This document shows positions 1-7,745 of a stretch of DNA of 64,000 nt, piece after piece. Below the pieces are notes generated by a model. That model was not told the DNA's origin. It worked only from the letters and a program-made list of their open reading frames with translations, and did not search any database. The first letter of the stretch is position 1; each line of letters opens with the position of its first letter. Position numbers and translations under genes: made by a program. Origin of the DNA: an uncultured Bacteroidia bacterium (GTDB taxonomy: Bacteria; Bacteroidota; Bacteroidia; Bacteroidales; UBA932); assembly GCA_902782225.1 (NCBI GenBank), contig CACZMF010000014.1:53535-117534 (forward strand), given 5' to 3'.

Positions 1-1902
1 TTCTCCCGCAACCCGGCCTCCGGCGACAACAAGTTCTACGGTGAGTGGCTGATCAACGCCCAGGGCGAAGACGTCGTGGCCGGTATCCGCACCCCGAACC
101 CCCTGAACGAAGCCACCAAGACCGAGCACAACAAGCATCTGCAGTCCCTCGAGGCCGCAATGCCCGAGGTCTATGCAGAGCTCGACGGCATCCGCAAGCG
201 CCTGGAAGAGCACTTCCATGATATGCAGGATATCGAGTTCACGATCCAGGAAGGCAAGCTCTGGATGCTCCAGTGCCGTATCGGCAAGCGCACCGGCATC
301 GCCGCCCTGCAGATGGCTATGGACATGCTCTCCGAGGGCATGATCGACGAGAAGGAGGCCGTTCTCCGCGTGTCTCCCGCCCAGCTCGACGAAATCCTCC
401 ACCCTATCCTCGACCCCGCTTCCGAGAAGAAGTCCCAGGTCGTGGCCAAGGGCCTTCCCGCATCCCCGGGCGGAGCCGTCGGCACCATCGTCTTCACTTC
501 CGAGGCCGCTATGGAGGCCGCTGCGGCAGGCCGCAAGGTGATACTCATCCGCGAAGAGACCTCCCCTGAAGACATCGAAGGCATGCGTGCTTCCGCAGGT
601 ATCCTGACCACCCGCGGCGGTATGACATCCCACGCAGCCCTCGTGGCCCGTGGCTGGGGCAAGTGCTGCATCGTGGGCTGCGAATCCATGAAGATCAACC
701 TTGCCGCCAAGAGCGTGAGCTTCGGAGGCGAGACCTATAAGGAAGGCGACTGGTTCTCCCTGAACGGCTCCAAGGGCTACGTCTATGCCACCAAGCTCGA
801 CACTATGGACGCCAGCGAGAATCCTCTCTTCATCCGTTTCATGGAAATAGTGGACAAGTTCCGCCGTCTTGGAATCCGCACCAATGCCGACACCCCCGAG
901 GATGCCGCCCGTGCCCTTTCCTTCGGCGCCGAAGGTATCGGCCTCTTCCGTATCGAGCATATGTTCTACGGCAAGAATTCCGAGACTCCTCTCGCAAAAC
1001 TCCGCAAGATGATCCTTTCCGACACCAACGAGGAGCGCAAGGCCGCCCTTGACGAGCTGGAGCCGTTCATGAAGGCTTCCGTCAAGAGCACCCTGAAGAT
1101 CATGGACGGCAAGCCGGTGGTCTTCCGCCTGCTCGACCCGCCTCTCCACGAATTCGTCCCGAAGGGCAAGGAGAAGGAACTCGAGCTTGCCAACGAGCTC
1201 GGCATTTCCGTGGACGACATCGAGAAGCGCGGCGAGAACCTCCACGAGGTCAACCCGATGATGGGTCACCGCGGAGTGCGTCTCCACGTGACTTATCCCC
1301 TCATCGCCGAGACCCAGTACAGGGCTATCTTCACCGCCGAGGCAGAGCTTCAGCGTGAGGGCTTCCACCCCATCCCCGAAATCATGATCCCCGTGACCAT
1401 ATCCGAGCGTGAGCTCCGCTTCCAGAAGGCTATCTGCGTGAAGATCAAGACAGAAGTGGAAGCCGCAACCGGCGAGGTCCTCGACTTCAAGTTCGGCACC
1501 ATGATCGAAATCCCGCGTGCAGCCCTGACTGCCGACCGTATGGCCCGCACCGCCGAGTTCTTCAGCTTCGGCACCAACGACCTGACCCAGATGACCTTCG
1601 GCTTCAGCCGCGACGACGTCGGCACCTTCATGGGCGACTATCTCGGCAACAAGATCCTCGACTCCGATCCGTTCCAGACCATCGACGTGAAGGCCGTCGG
1701 CAAGCTCGTCGAACTGGGTATCCAGGGCGGCCGCAGCAAGCGTCCCGACCTCAAGTGCGGCGTCTGCGGCGAGCACGGCGGCGATCCCGATTCCGTGTAC
1801 TTCTTCAACCGCATCGGCGTGGACTACGTGAGCTGCTCTCCTTTCCGCGTGCCTATCGCCCGCCTCGCCGCGGCCCAGGCTGCAATCAAGCAGAACGCAT
1901 AG
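1..1902 (+). CDS. ppdK: Pyruvate, phosphate dikinase, 3' part (5' end outside window)
   Basis: PPDK interconverts pyruvate, ATP and phosphate with PEP, AMP and pyrophosphate in the cytoplasm. The frame is already open at base 1, so the usual N-terminal ATP-binding domain lies mostly upstream and only its end is visible. The swivelling phosphohistidine motif TRGGMTSHAA follows, with the His codon at 631-633. After it comes the PEP/pyruvate TIM barrel, ending in the CGVCGEHGGDP motif; the likely catalytic Cys is at 1762-1764. An internal GTG at 76 should not be taken as the start, because homologous sequence continues upstream of it. The gene ends 13 bases before the next ORF. Only the missing N-terminus leaves doubt. 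Confidence 0.95.
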   Translation, partial: FSRNPASGDNKFYGEWLINAQGEDVVAGIRTPNPLNEATKTEHNKHLQSLEAAMPEVYAELDGIRKRLEEHFHDMQDIEFTIQEGKLWMLQCRIGKRTGIAALQMAMDMLSEGMIDEKEAVLRVSPAQLDEILHPILDPASEKKSQVVAKGLPASPGGAVGTIVFTSEAAMEAAAAGRKVILIREETSPEDIEGMRASAGILTTRGGMTSHAALVARGWGKCCIVGCESMKINLAAKSVSFGGETYKEGDWFSLNGSKGYVYATKLDTMDASENPLFIRFMEIVDKFRRLGIRTNADTPEDAARALSFGAEGIGLFRIEHMFYGKNSETPLAKLRKMILSDTNEERKAALDELEPFMKASVKSTLKIMDGKPVVFRLLDPPLHEFVPKGKEKELELANELGISVDDIEKRGENLHEVNPMMGHRGVRLHVTYPLIAETQYRAIFTAEAELQREGFHPIPEIMIPVTISERELRFQKAICVKIKTEVEAATGEVLDFKFGTMIEIPRAALTADRMARTAEFFSFGTNDLTQMTFGFSRDDVGTFMGDYLGNKILDSDPFQTIDVKAVGKLVELGIQGGRSKRPDLKCGVCGEHGGDPDSVYFFNRIGVDYVSCSPFRVPIARLAAAQAAIKQNA

Positions 1903-1915
1903 TTATATAATATAA

Positions 1916-2320
1916 ATGTATAAGAAGTTACTTTTACTGCTGCTGACGCTTGCCGTCGTGATTCCCTGCTCCGGGTCATCCGCCCAGAAGCGCAAGGATT
2001 CCGTCGATGAGCCCATGATTGACTTCAGCCACCGCTACGCCAAGATCAATATGACCATGACGCTCACGAAGCTGAAGACCTTCAACAAGTTCCTGCCCAA
2101 GAGCCTGAGGCGCGAGGTCGGAGATGAGTACTATCCCGAAATCCGCCGCCAGCTCAAGGGCAAGGAGACCGGCAGCATGCACTACAAGGAGGGAGATGCG
2201 GAAATACAGAGCTATCCCGACGGCAAAGTCAGGCTGACGCTCAAGTTTCCGAACTTCATCATGGTGATACGCAACGTCACGTGGGACCAGCTTGACGTGG
2301 TGTTTTCGGAGTATTTCTAA
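1916..2320 (+). CDS. Small exported protein of unknown function
   Basis: This 134-residue protein starts with a hydrophobic signal peptide (about residues 1-23, ending near SSAQ) followed by a charged mature part. There is no lipobox, so it is probably periplasmic. I recognise no family; the segment after residue 60 alternates basic and aromatic residues and could form a small beta-rich domain. It starts 13 bases after ppdK with no promoter visible between them, so co-transcription is possible. A rho-independent terminator lies about 30 bases after the stop. Confidence 0.7.
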   Translation: MYKKLLLLLLTLAVVIPCSGSSAQKRKDSVDEPMIDFSHRYAKINMTMTLTKLKTFNKFLPKSLRREVGDEYYPEIRRQLKGKETGSMHYKEGDAEIQSYPDGKVRLTLKFPNFIMVIRNVTWDQLDVVFSEYF

Positions 2321-2349
2321 GTGACTACCTTATATATTTAGCTGAAATT

Positions 2350-2394
2350 TGCATCCCGGCGCCCTCTGGTGGGGGTCGGGATGTAAAATTTTTT
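2350..2394 (+). terminator. Rho-independent terminator
   Basis: A GC-rich hairpin (CATCCCG pairing with CGGGATG, extended inward by a G/C-rich stretch) is followed by a T-rich run. It closes the ppdK and small exported protein unit. Confidence 0.8.
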
Positions 2395-2403
2395 AAAAAA
2401 TAG

Positions 2404-2434
2404 TTGCACAAGAAATTTTTTCTATATACATTTG
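2404..2434 (+). promoter_or_regulatory. Bacteroidetes-type promoter for the collagen-repeat lipoprotein
   Basis: A -33 TTG (2404-2406) and a -7 TACATTTG (2427-2434) are separated by 20 bp, matching the Bacteroidetes primary sigma consensus. The leader to the start codon at 2558 would be over 100 nt, long for this genome. It contains a short hairpin at 2460-2474 followed by five T residues, which could act as an attenuator. Confidence 0.75.
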
Positions 2435-2557
2435 CACGTTATTAGGTTTCGTGGCGAAGAGGGTATTGTACCCTTTTTGGACTTGAAACCATTTGGCAAG
2501 GTTACTAAACCCTAGAACATAAAATTTTTTAATAATTAACTTTTAAACAATTTGTGT

Positions 2558-5500
2558 ATGAAAAAAATCTTTAGATTCGCAATTGTGTTCGCCATCGCTG
2601 GCGCAGCACTTTTGACCGGATGTACCAAAGATTATGGCACTGAGATTGCTGACCTGCAGAAAAAGGTCACTGATCTTGAGTCCGCTGTCCAAGGTCTGAG
2701 CAGTTCCATCAAGAATGGAGCTATCCTCAAGAGCGTGACTCCTACTTCCAACGGTATCGCTGTCGTTGTGACCAAGGACGGCACCGACCAGACCTACAAC
2801 ATCACCAATGGTACCAATGGCAAGGACGGCAAGGACGGCACCAACGGCAAGGACGGCGTCAACGGCAAGGACGGTACCAACGGCAAGGACGGCACCAACG
2901 GCAAGGACGGAAAGGACGGCAAAGACGGTAAGGACGGCAGCGTCGTTACTATCGGCACCGACGGTTTCTGGTACATTGACGGTGTGAAGCAGGCCTTCAA
3001 AGCCGAAGGTAAGGACGGCAAGGACGGCAAGGACGGCACCGACGGCAAGGACGGAGATTTCTGGGCTGTCGAAGAAGTCAATGGCGTTCTCAGCTTTGTC
3101 AAGTACAACGGCGAGACCGGCAAGAAGTACGATCCCGTGCAGGCACAGGCTGTCTTCCCCAACGGTGAGAAGCCTATCACCGCTGTCTGGGACACCGCTG
3201 GCAACACCCTCACCCTCTTCAACGTGAAGGATGCTCCCAACGGCCAGGTCGTTTTCAGCCTTGATGCAACTCTCGCAAGCATCGTCACCATCCCTCAGTT
3301 CTACTATGGTGGTATTGAGGCCCTCTATTATCACTATCTCGATGGTCTCTATCAGAACGTCACCGGCACCGCAACCGGTACCGATTTCGAAGACCAGGGT
3401 ACCTACAGCGTCAAGGCAAAGAACGCTCCCATCGATCTCCTCGTGAATCGTCAGACTGTTCCTTACGCATTCGGTGCTGTCGAGACCGCAGACTACCACG
3501 TGAATCCTCAGGCATTCAAGTTTGAGACCGCAGTCGGTCAGTGGGGCTTCAACTGCCTGGATCGCGACTATGTTGACGTGAAGGCCGGAGACCCCAAGTG
3601 GAGCGCCGAGTTCAAGGGCGTGAGCCGCAAGAACACCAACATCGCTTCCGTCAAGTTCAAGATCAACAACGCCAACGAGCTCAATCCTACTGTTGCTGCT
3701 ACTCCTACCGCTCCTGCACAGTATGTTGTCTCCGTGATGAGCCTCTATGCATCTGACAAGACCAACGACAACAAGATCACCACTTCCGATTACGCTGCTG
3801 TCGTGGCTGCTCCCGAGGTCCTCGAGCACCTTGCATTCGTTCCGACTGTGAACTACACAGCCAAGCAGTGCGCCGGTACTCCCGTCCTCACCGCACCCAA
3901 TGACAAGAAGATGCTTTATGAGTCCGCTGGTGAAGCTGCCGAGAACGCTGCAAGCGTGCCCGTTCAGTACGATAAGTACGGCGAAGCCGGCTTCCCTCTG
4001 AACTTCATCGGTGTCCACGTCAGGGGTGATGACAATATCACCTCTCTTGCTGATCTCCAGAAGAAGTACCCCAACCTCGACCTCCGTTACGAACTCATCG
4101 ACTACACCGTCGGTTCCAACGTGACTTCCGAGAATGCATTCGGTATCATCCCTGCAAACCAGAAGGTTTTCTTCCCTGCATTTGCTAAGACCAACGCCGC
4201 CGGTAACGGCTGGACCGTCGAGAAGATCACCAAGACCAACAGCATCGAAGGTATCTCCGCTGTCGGCCGTCGTCCTATCGTGCTCGTCACCCTCGTCGAC
4301 ACCGACAAGACCTCCGACAACATCGTTCTCGCAGGTTACTTCAAGATCAGAATCGCTCTGATCGCCAACGAGACCAAGTGGTACGATATGTCCTACCAGA
4401 TCCTCGAGGATGGTCTCCAGATGACCTTCAATGACTTCCGTGGCAACTACACCTGGGAGGCTGACAAGACCTACTACAAGCAGGCTGATGGCACAATGAA
4501 GCTCAACGACAGCAGGTCTGACCACAAAGACAACTATGGTCAGGTGACCTACACCAAGGATAACGCTTCTACCGGCGATGCAGACATCACTGGTGTGAAC
4601 GATATCTTCAAGCTCGCCGTCAACAAGGCACAGGCTGAGAATATCGGTGTCGGCAAGACCATGACTCTCTACGCCCACTTCACCAAGAACGCCGGCAGCA
4701 CCCTCAACGGCAAGCCCGATCACGTCTACATTGGTCTTACCTTCAAGGTTGGCGACAAGCCTGCTGTCAAGTTCATCAAGAAGAACGAGGTGTACTGGTT
4801 CGACGATCTGAACTTCAAGTATCCCAACGACGCCAAGACCGACCTCGGCATGGCTACCATCCGTAACAACGTCCGCGTCCCTCTCACCTGGATCAAGGGC
4901 GGCACTGCCAACTCGCCTGCAGTTACCCTCTTCGACAAGGATATCGATGACGACTGGCTGGTGAACACCACCACCAACAAGAACGAGGTCAAGATCGTTG
5001 CTGCTGCCACCGGCGCTGTCATTCCTGGAGCTACCTATTTCTATCGCTTCAGCGCTGACAACAAGGACATCACTGTCAAGGGCAAGAAGTGGACCAAGGT
5101 CAACGACGGCCAGCTCAACTGGAACGCCACCGAGGCCATCACCCTCACCAACGACGGTGTGATCACCTACCTCTGCAACGATGTGACCAAGGAACTCATC
5201 AACTGGGGCACCAACCCTCAGGAGAAGGTTGAGAATCCTAACCTCACCGAGAACTTCCTGTATTGCAACGTTGATGTCGTTGCCCAGGTTCAGGGTGCTA
5301 CCCAGGGTGATATCTGCGAACTCCTTGTCGAGCAGATCCACGTCCGCTTCCTGCGTCCTGTGTATCTGAAGTTCAACCCCGCCGAGAATTACCTCGTCGA
5401 TGGTGAAGCTACCGGTTCCCGCGTTCCTTTCGGAACTCTCTTCAGCGCTACCGACTGGCAGAACTACAAGATCTTCGCATACGATCCTGCGACCAAGACC

Positions 5501-5944
5501 TACAAGAAGGGTTACTACAATCCTGTCGACAAGACCAATGCTACCGAGGCTAACCACCAGGTTGACTGGTACGACTACTATGGATTCACCAAGCTGAGCG
5601 TTGACCTCAACACCGTGGCCACCAACCAGAAGGATCCTAAGTCCAACAACTTCACCCTGATCAAGGATGTCAACCGTGCCGCTATCATCGGTATCATCGA
5701 TCCCGCAGATCCTTCCAACCCGAAGATCTATGACATGAACACCACCGGCGCTGCCAATGTCATTGACATCGACATCACCGACCTCAACAACCTTGCAGGA
5801 TATCAGTTCTGGTATGCCAACAACATGGGTTATGCAGAAGACTTCAAGCTCCGCGTTGATGTTTCCCTGACCTACTCATGGGGTACCTTCACAACTCCTA
5901 TCGAGATTCCTGTCTACGGTACTGAGCACAACTATCAGAATTAA
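2558..5944 (+). CDS. Large surface lipoprotein with collagen-like GKDG repeats
   Basis: The signal peptide ends in the lipobox LLTGC (Cys about residue 22), so this is a lipoprotein, probably surface-exposed. The region after it (about 23-80, coiled-coil-like, then a short beta segment) resembles the DUF4988-type N-terminal domain of Bacteroidetes surface proteins. Two blocks of collagen-like Gly-Lys-Asp/Asn-Gly-Thr triplets follow at residues 84-127 and 150-166, separated by a segment containing GFWYIDG. The remaining roughly 950 residues are rich in Thr, Asn and Asp and look like beta domains with no family I can name. I chose ATG 2558 over an upstream TTG because it leaves a canonical signal peptide. 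The gene is monocistronic, with its own promoter and terminator. Adhesin or matrix roles are inference. Confidence 0.85.
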   Translation: MKKIFRFAIVFAIAGAALLTGCTKDYGTEIADLQKKVTDLESAVQGLSSSIKNGAILKSVTPTSNGIAVVVTKDGTDQTYNITNGTNGKDGKDGTNGKDGVNGKDGTNGKDGTNGKDGKDGKDGKDGSVVTIGTDGFWYIDGVKQAFKAEGKDGKDGKDGTDGKDGDFWAVEEVNGVLSFVKYNGETGKKYDPVQAQAVFPNGEKPITAVWDTAGNTLTLFNVKDAPNGQVVFSLDATLASIVTIPQFYYGGIEALYYHYLDGLYQNVTGTATGTDFEDQGTYSVKAKNAPIDLLVNRQTVPYAFGAVETADYHVNPQAFKFETAVGQWGFNCLDRDYVDVKAGDPKWSAEFKGVSRKNTNIASVKFKINNANELNPTVAATPTAPAQYVVSVMSLYASDKTNDNKITTSDYAAVVAAPEVLEHLAFVPTVNYTAKQCAGTPVLTAPNDKKMLYESAGEAAENAASVPVQYDKYGEAGFPLNFIGVHVRGDDNITSLADLQKKYPNLDLRYELIDYTVGSNVTSENAFGIIPANQKVFFPAFAKTNAAGNGWTVEKITKTNSIEGISAVGRRPIVLVTLVDTDKTSDNIVLAGYFKIRIALIANETKWYDMSYQILEDGLQMTFNDFRGNYTWEADKTYYKQADGTMKLNDSRSDHKDNYGQVTYTKDNASTGDADITGVNDIFKLAVNKAQAENIGVGKTMTLYAHFTKNAGSTLNGKPDHVYIGLTFKVGDKPAVKFIKKNEVYWFDDLNFKYPNDAKTDLGMATIRNNVRVPLTWIKGGTANSPAVTLFDKDIDDDWLVNTTTNKNEVKIVAAATGAVIPGATYFYRFSADNKDITVKGKKWTKVNDGQLNWNATEAITLTNDGVITYLCNDVTKELINWGTNPQEKVENPNLTENFLYCNVDVVAQVQGATQGDICELLVEQIHVRFLRPVYLKFNPAENYLVDGEATGSRVPFGTLFSATDWQNYKIFAYDPATKTYKKGYYNPVDKTNATEANHQVDWYDYYGFTKLSVDLNTVATNQKDPKSNNFTLIKDVNRAAIIGIIDPADPSNPKIYDMNTTGAANVIDIDITDLNNLAGYQFWYANNMGYAEDFKLRVDVSLTYSWGTFTTPIEIPVYGTEHNYQN
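2807..2940 (+). repeat. Tandem 9-bp-based repeat encoding GKDG/NGKDGT
   Basis: Near-identical GGC AAG GAC units with AAC and ACC variants are repeated in tandem and encode the first collagen-like block. The near-perfect DNA repetition makes this prone to slippage and length change. Confidence 0.9.
3007..3057 (+). repeat. Second GKDG-encoding tandem repeat
   Basis: A shorter block of AAG GAC GGC units encodes the second collagen-like stretch of the same lipoprotein. Confidence 0.85.
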
Positions 5945-5962
5945 TCTAATAGTTCTTTCAAA

Positions 5963-5996
5963 TATGGCGCGTCTCTGTGAGGCGCGCCATTTTTTC
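5963..5996 (+). terminator. Rho-independent terminator
   Basis: The stem ATGGCGCG pairs with CGCGCCAT and is followed by a T run. It ends the collagen-repeat lipoprotein transcript just before the next ORF. Confidence 0.85.
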
Positions 5997-6005
5997 TAAT
6001 AATTT

Positions 6006-6524
6006 ATGAGATTTCGTTTTCTTTTTGTTTTTGCATTTGTTGCAGCCTTTCTTGCTTCTTGTAACAACTCGCCCAAAGTGATGACCTACAAGGATGCAGA
6101 AAGGGAATTTATCGCTTCGCTGACCAGGCAGGATACGCTTGACGTTGTCAATCTTGGCACGAAGTTCTTCACATATATAGAAGAGAACAACACTGAGGCT
6201 GCATTGGATATGCTCAACGTGCTTGAAGGCAATGTGCTATACGGAATTGCAGATGAATCAAAGGATTTTGTCCGTCCCAGATTCGCTCGTATGCCCGCCG
6301 AAGGCTGGTCTTTCGTGCGCTACAGTTTCTCCACTCCGGGGGTGAATGATCTTGTGTATCTCTACGGTGGCCTGAAACTTGTATTCAATCCCGTGAAAGT
6401 GGGTGATCATTGGTTCCTGACTCTCAAGGATGGCTATCAGTCCAGCAAGGACCTTAGCTCTTCAGATCAGATCAATCCGAATTCACCTGCACCGTATCCG
6501 ATAAGACTGCACTCTAAGAATTGA
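6006..6524 (+). CDS. Lipoprotein of unknown function
   Basis: This 172-residue protein has a short signal peptide and the lipobox FLASC (Cys at about 19). The mature part starts with a helical segment (residues 25-75) and ends in a likely beta region. No family is recognised. Its last codons overlap the next gene by four bases (TTGA), indicating translational coupling to the DUF1573 protein; the two probably act together at the envelope. Confidence 0.8.
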   Translation: MRFRFLFVFAFVAAFLASCNNSPKVMTYKDAEREFIASLTRQDTLDVVNLGTKFFTYIEENNTEAALDMLNVLEGNVLYGIADESKDFVRPRFARMPAEGWSFVRYSFSTPGVNDLVYLYGGLKLVFNPVKVGDHWFLTLKDGYQSSKDLSSSDQINPNSPAPYPIRLHSKN

Positions 6525-7570
6525 TTAAGGTTCTTTTAACATTTTTGATCGCTTTTTGCGCACCGGCTCCGGGCGCCCTTCAGTTCGAGACCACTGAACT
6601 CGATCTTGGGGACCGCCCGAGGCTGGAGCGCGAAATCGCTTTTGATTTCCCTTTTGTGAACACTTCTTCCCACGACGTCAGGATTGCGTACGCCGTGGCT
6701 TCGTGTTCATGCACACAGCTGAGCTGGACCACTGAGGCCGTTCCGCCAGGTGGCACCGGCAAGGTGTCCGCTCTCTACAACATCGAGCGTTACACTGATT
6801 CTTTCCATAAATCCATCACGGTGATGGTGGATGGGGAGTCTTCTCCCTACATCCTCCGCTTTTCGGGTTCCATCCACGACACTCCGCAGTCTCTCTTCAC
6901 TGATTTCCGCTATCGTCGCTCCGCACTCGGTCTTGAGAGCGATCCTCTCAGAGTCGGGGTAGTGCATTCCGGATCTGAACAGAACGGGCGGGTGGAACTC
7001 TGCAATTTCTCCGACAAATCTATCGAGCTCGAGTTCAAAGACATCACTCCGGGCTTGATCCTATCATACACAAGTAAAACAATAGAGCCGGTGTCAAGGA
7101 CCTACTTTTCTTATTCCTTTATTCCGGATTCTCTCTCCCGCGGACCTTTCGCTTATTCCTTCACTCCTGTCCTTGACGGTGAGCCTCTCGCCCCTTACAG
7201 GATAGAAACGATTGTGGTCGATGATTTCAGCTCCCTCACTTCAGCAGAGCGAAACTCTTCGGCCATCCCGAAACTTGCGGCAAGTGAGTTTTCCTTTGGC
7301 GAAATCCCTTCCGGCGCCCAGGCAAGCGTCGATATTGTGCTGCTGAATTCTACGGATTTCACGGCAAAGATCCAATCGGTCTCATCCAGCAGGGAGGGGC
7401 TTGAATTCTCGTATCCCGAAGTTCTGGAAGCCAAGTCCAGCACTGTTGTCAAGGCGAGCGTGGTCCCCGGCAAACTGCGTTCCGGAAGTCTTCGTTTCAA
7501 GGTGACGATCGTGACAAGTTCACCGCTCGTGCCTTTACTGGAGACTTGGGTCACAGGTTATGTAAAATAA
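6521..7570 (+). CDS. Exported DUF1573-domain protein
   Basis: A signal peptide (about residues 1-18) precedes a DUF1573-like Ig-fold domain whose hallmark is visible at VASCSCTQLSW...PPGGTGKV (about residues 60-85). A second, more divergent copy of the same kind of domain lies near residues 245-345. DUF1573 proteins are secreted Bacteroidetes proteins of unclear function. The apparent start is TTG in the TTGA overlap with the preceding lipoprotein gene; no better in-frame ATG keeps the signal peptide, so this start is likely but unproven. Confidence 0.8.
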   Translation: MIKVLLTFLIAFCAPAPGALQFETTELDLGDRPRLEREIAFDFPFVNTSSHDVRIAYAVASCSCTQLSWTTEAVPPGGTGKVSALYNIERYTDSFHKSITVMVDGESSPYILRFSGSIHDTPQSLFTDFRYRRSALGLESDPLRVGVVHSGSEQNGRVELCNFSDKSIELEFKDITPGLILSYTSKTIEPVSRTYFSYSFIPDSLSRGPFAYSFTPVLDGEPLAPYRIETIVVDDFSSLTSAERNSSAIPKLAASEFSFGEIPSGAQASVDIVLLNSTDFTAKIQSVSSSREGLEFSYPEVLEAKSSTVVKASVVPGKLRSGSLRFKVTIVTSSPLVPLLETWVTGYVK

Positions 7571-7581
7571 TAAATTTGTGC

Positions 7582-7589
7582 TATATTTG
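7582..7589 (+). promoter_or_regulatory. -7 promoter element ahead of the microprotein and FISUMP gene
   Basis: TATATTTG matches the Bacteroidetes -7 box exactly. No TTG is present at the expected -33 distance, so only half of the consensus is seen. Transcription would start almost at the microprotein ATG (7596). Confidence 0.6.
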
Positions 7590-7595
7590 CATGTT

Positions 7596-7727
7596 ATGAA
7601 AAATTGTATTTATTCAGCACCGGCGCTTGAGTTCTGTGAACTCCGCGAGTACGCTTTGGTCTGCCAGAGTCCGGAAGGTCCGGAAGGTACGACCGAAAAC
7701 TATGTTGTTGGCGACTTTGAGTGGTAA
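7596..7727 (+). CDS. 43-residue microprotein upstream of the FISUMP lipoprotein
   Basis: This short ORF begins MKNCIYSAPALEF and ends in GDFEW, with no signal peptide or membrane segment. It lies directly after a -7 promoter box and 18 bases before the FISUMP lipoprotein gene. It aligns without gaps over its middle to a second tiny ORF at 18567-18716, also just upstream of a fimbrillin-like lipoprotein; the shared pattern is YxAP, six residues, LR, seven residues, S, then TTE. The conserved spacing and genomic position argue that it is a real gene family. Function is unknown; a peptide made or co-regulated with surface lipoproteins is the simplest guess. Confidence 0.65.
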   Translation: MKNCIYSAPALEFCELREYALVCQSPEGPEGTTENYVVGDFEW

Positions 7728-7745
7728 CCCTTAAACTATGATGAT

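Noticed and set aside
2543-5557. 1004-codon open frame antisense to the collagen-repeat lipoprotein
   Set aside because: The sense frame has promoter, signal peptide, lipobox and terminator. The antisense frame is low-complexity Val/Leu/Gly-rich sequence caused by strong third-position C/G use and GKDG repeats.
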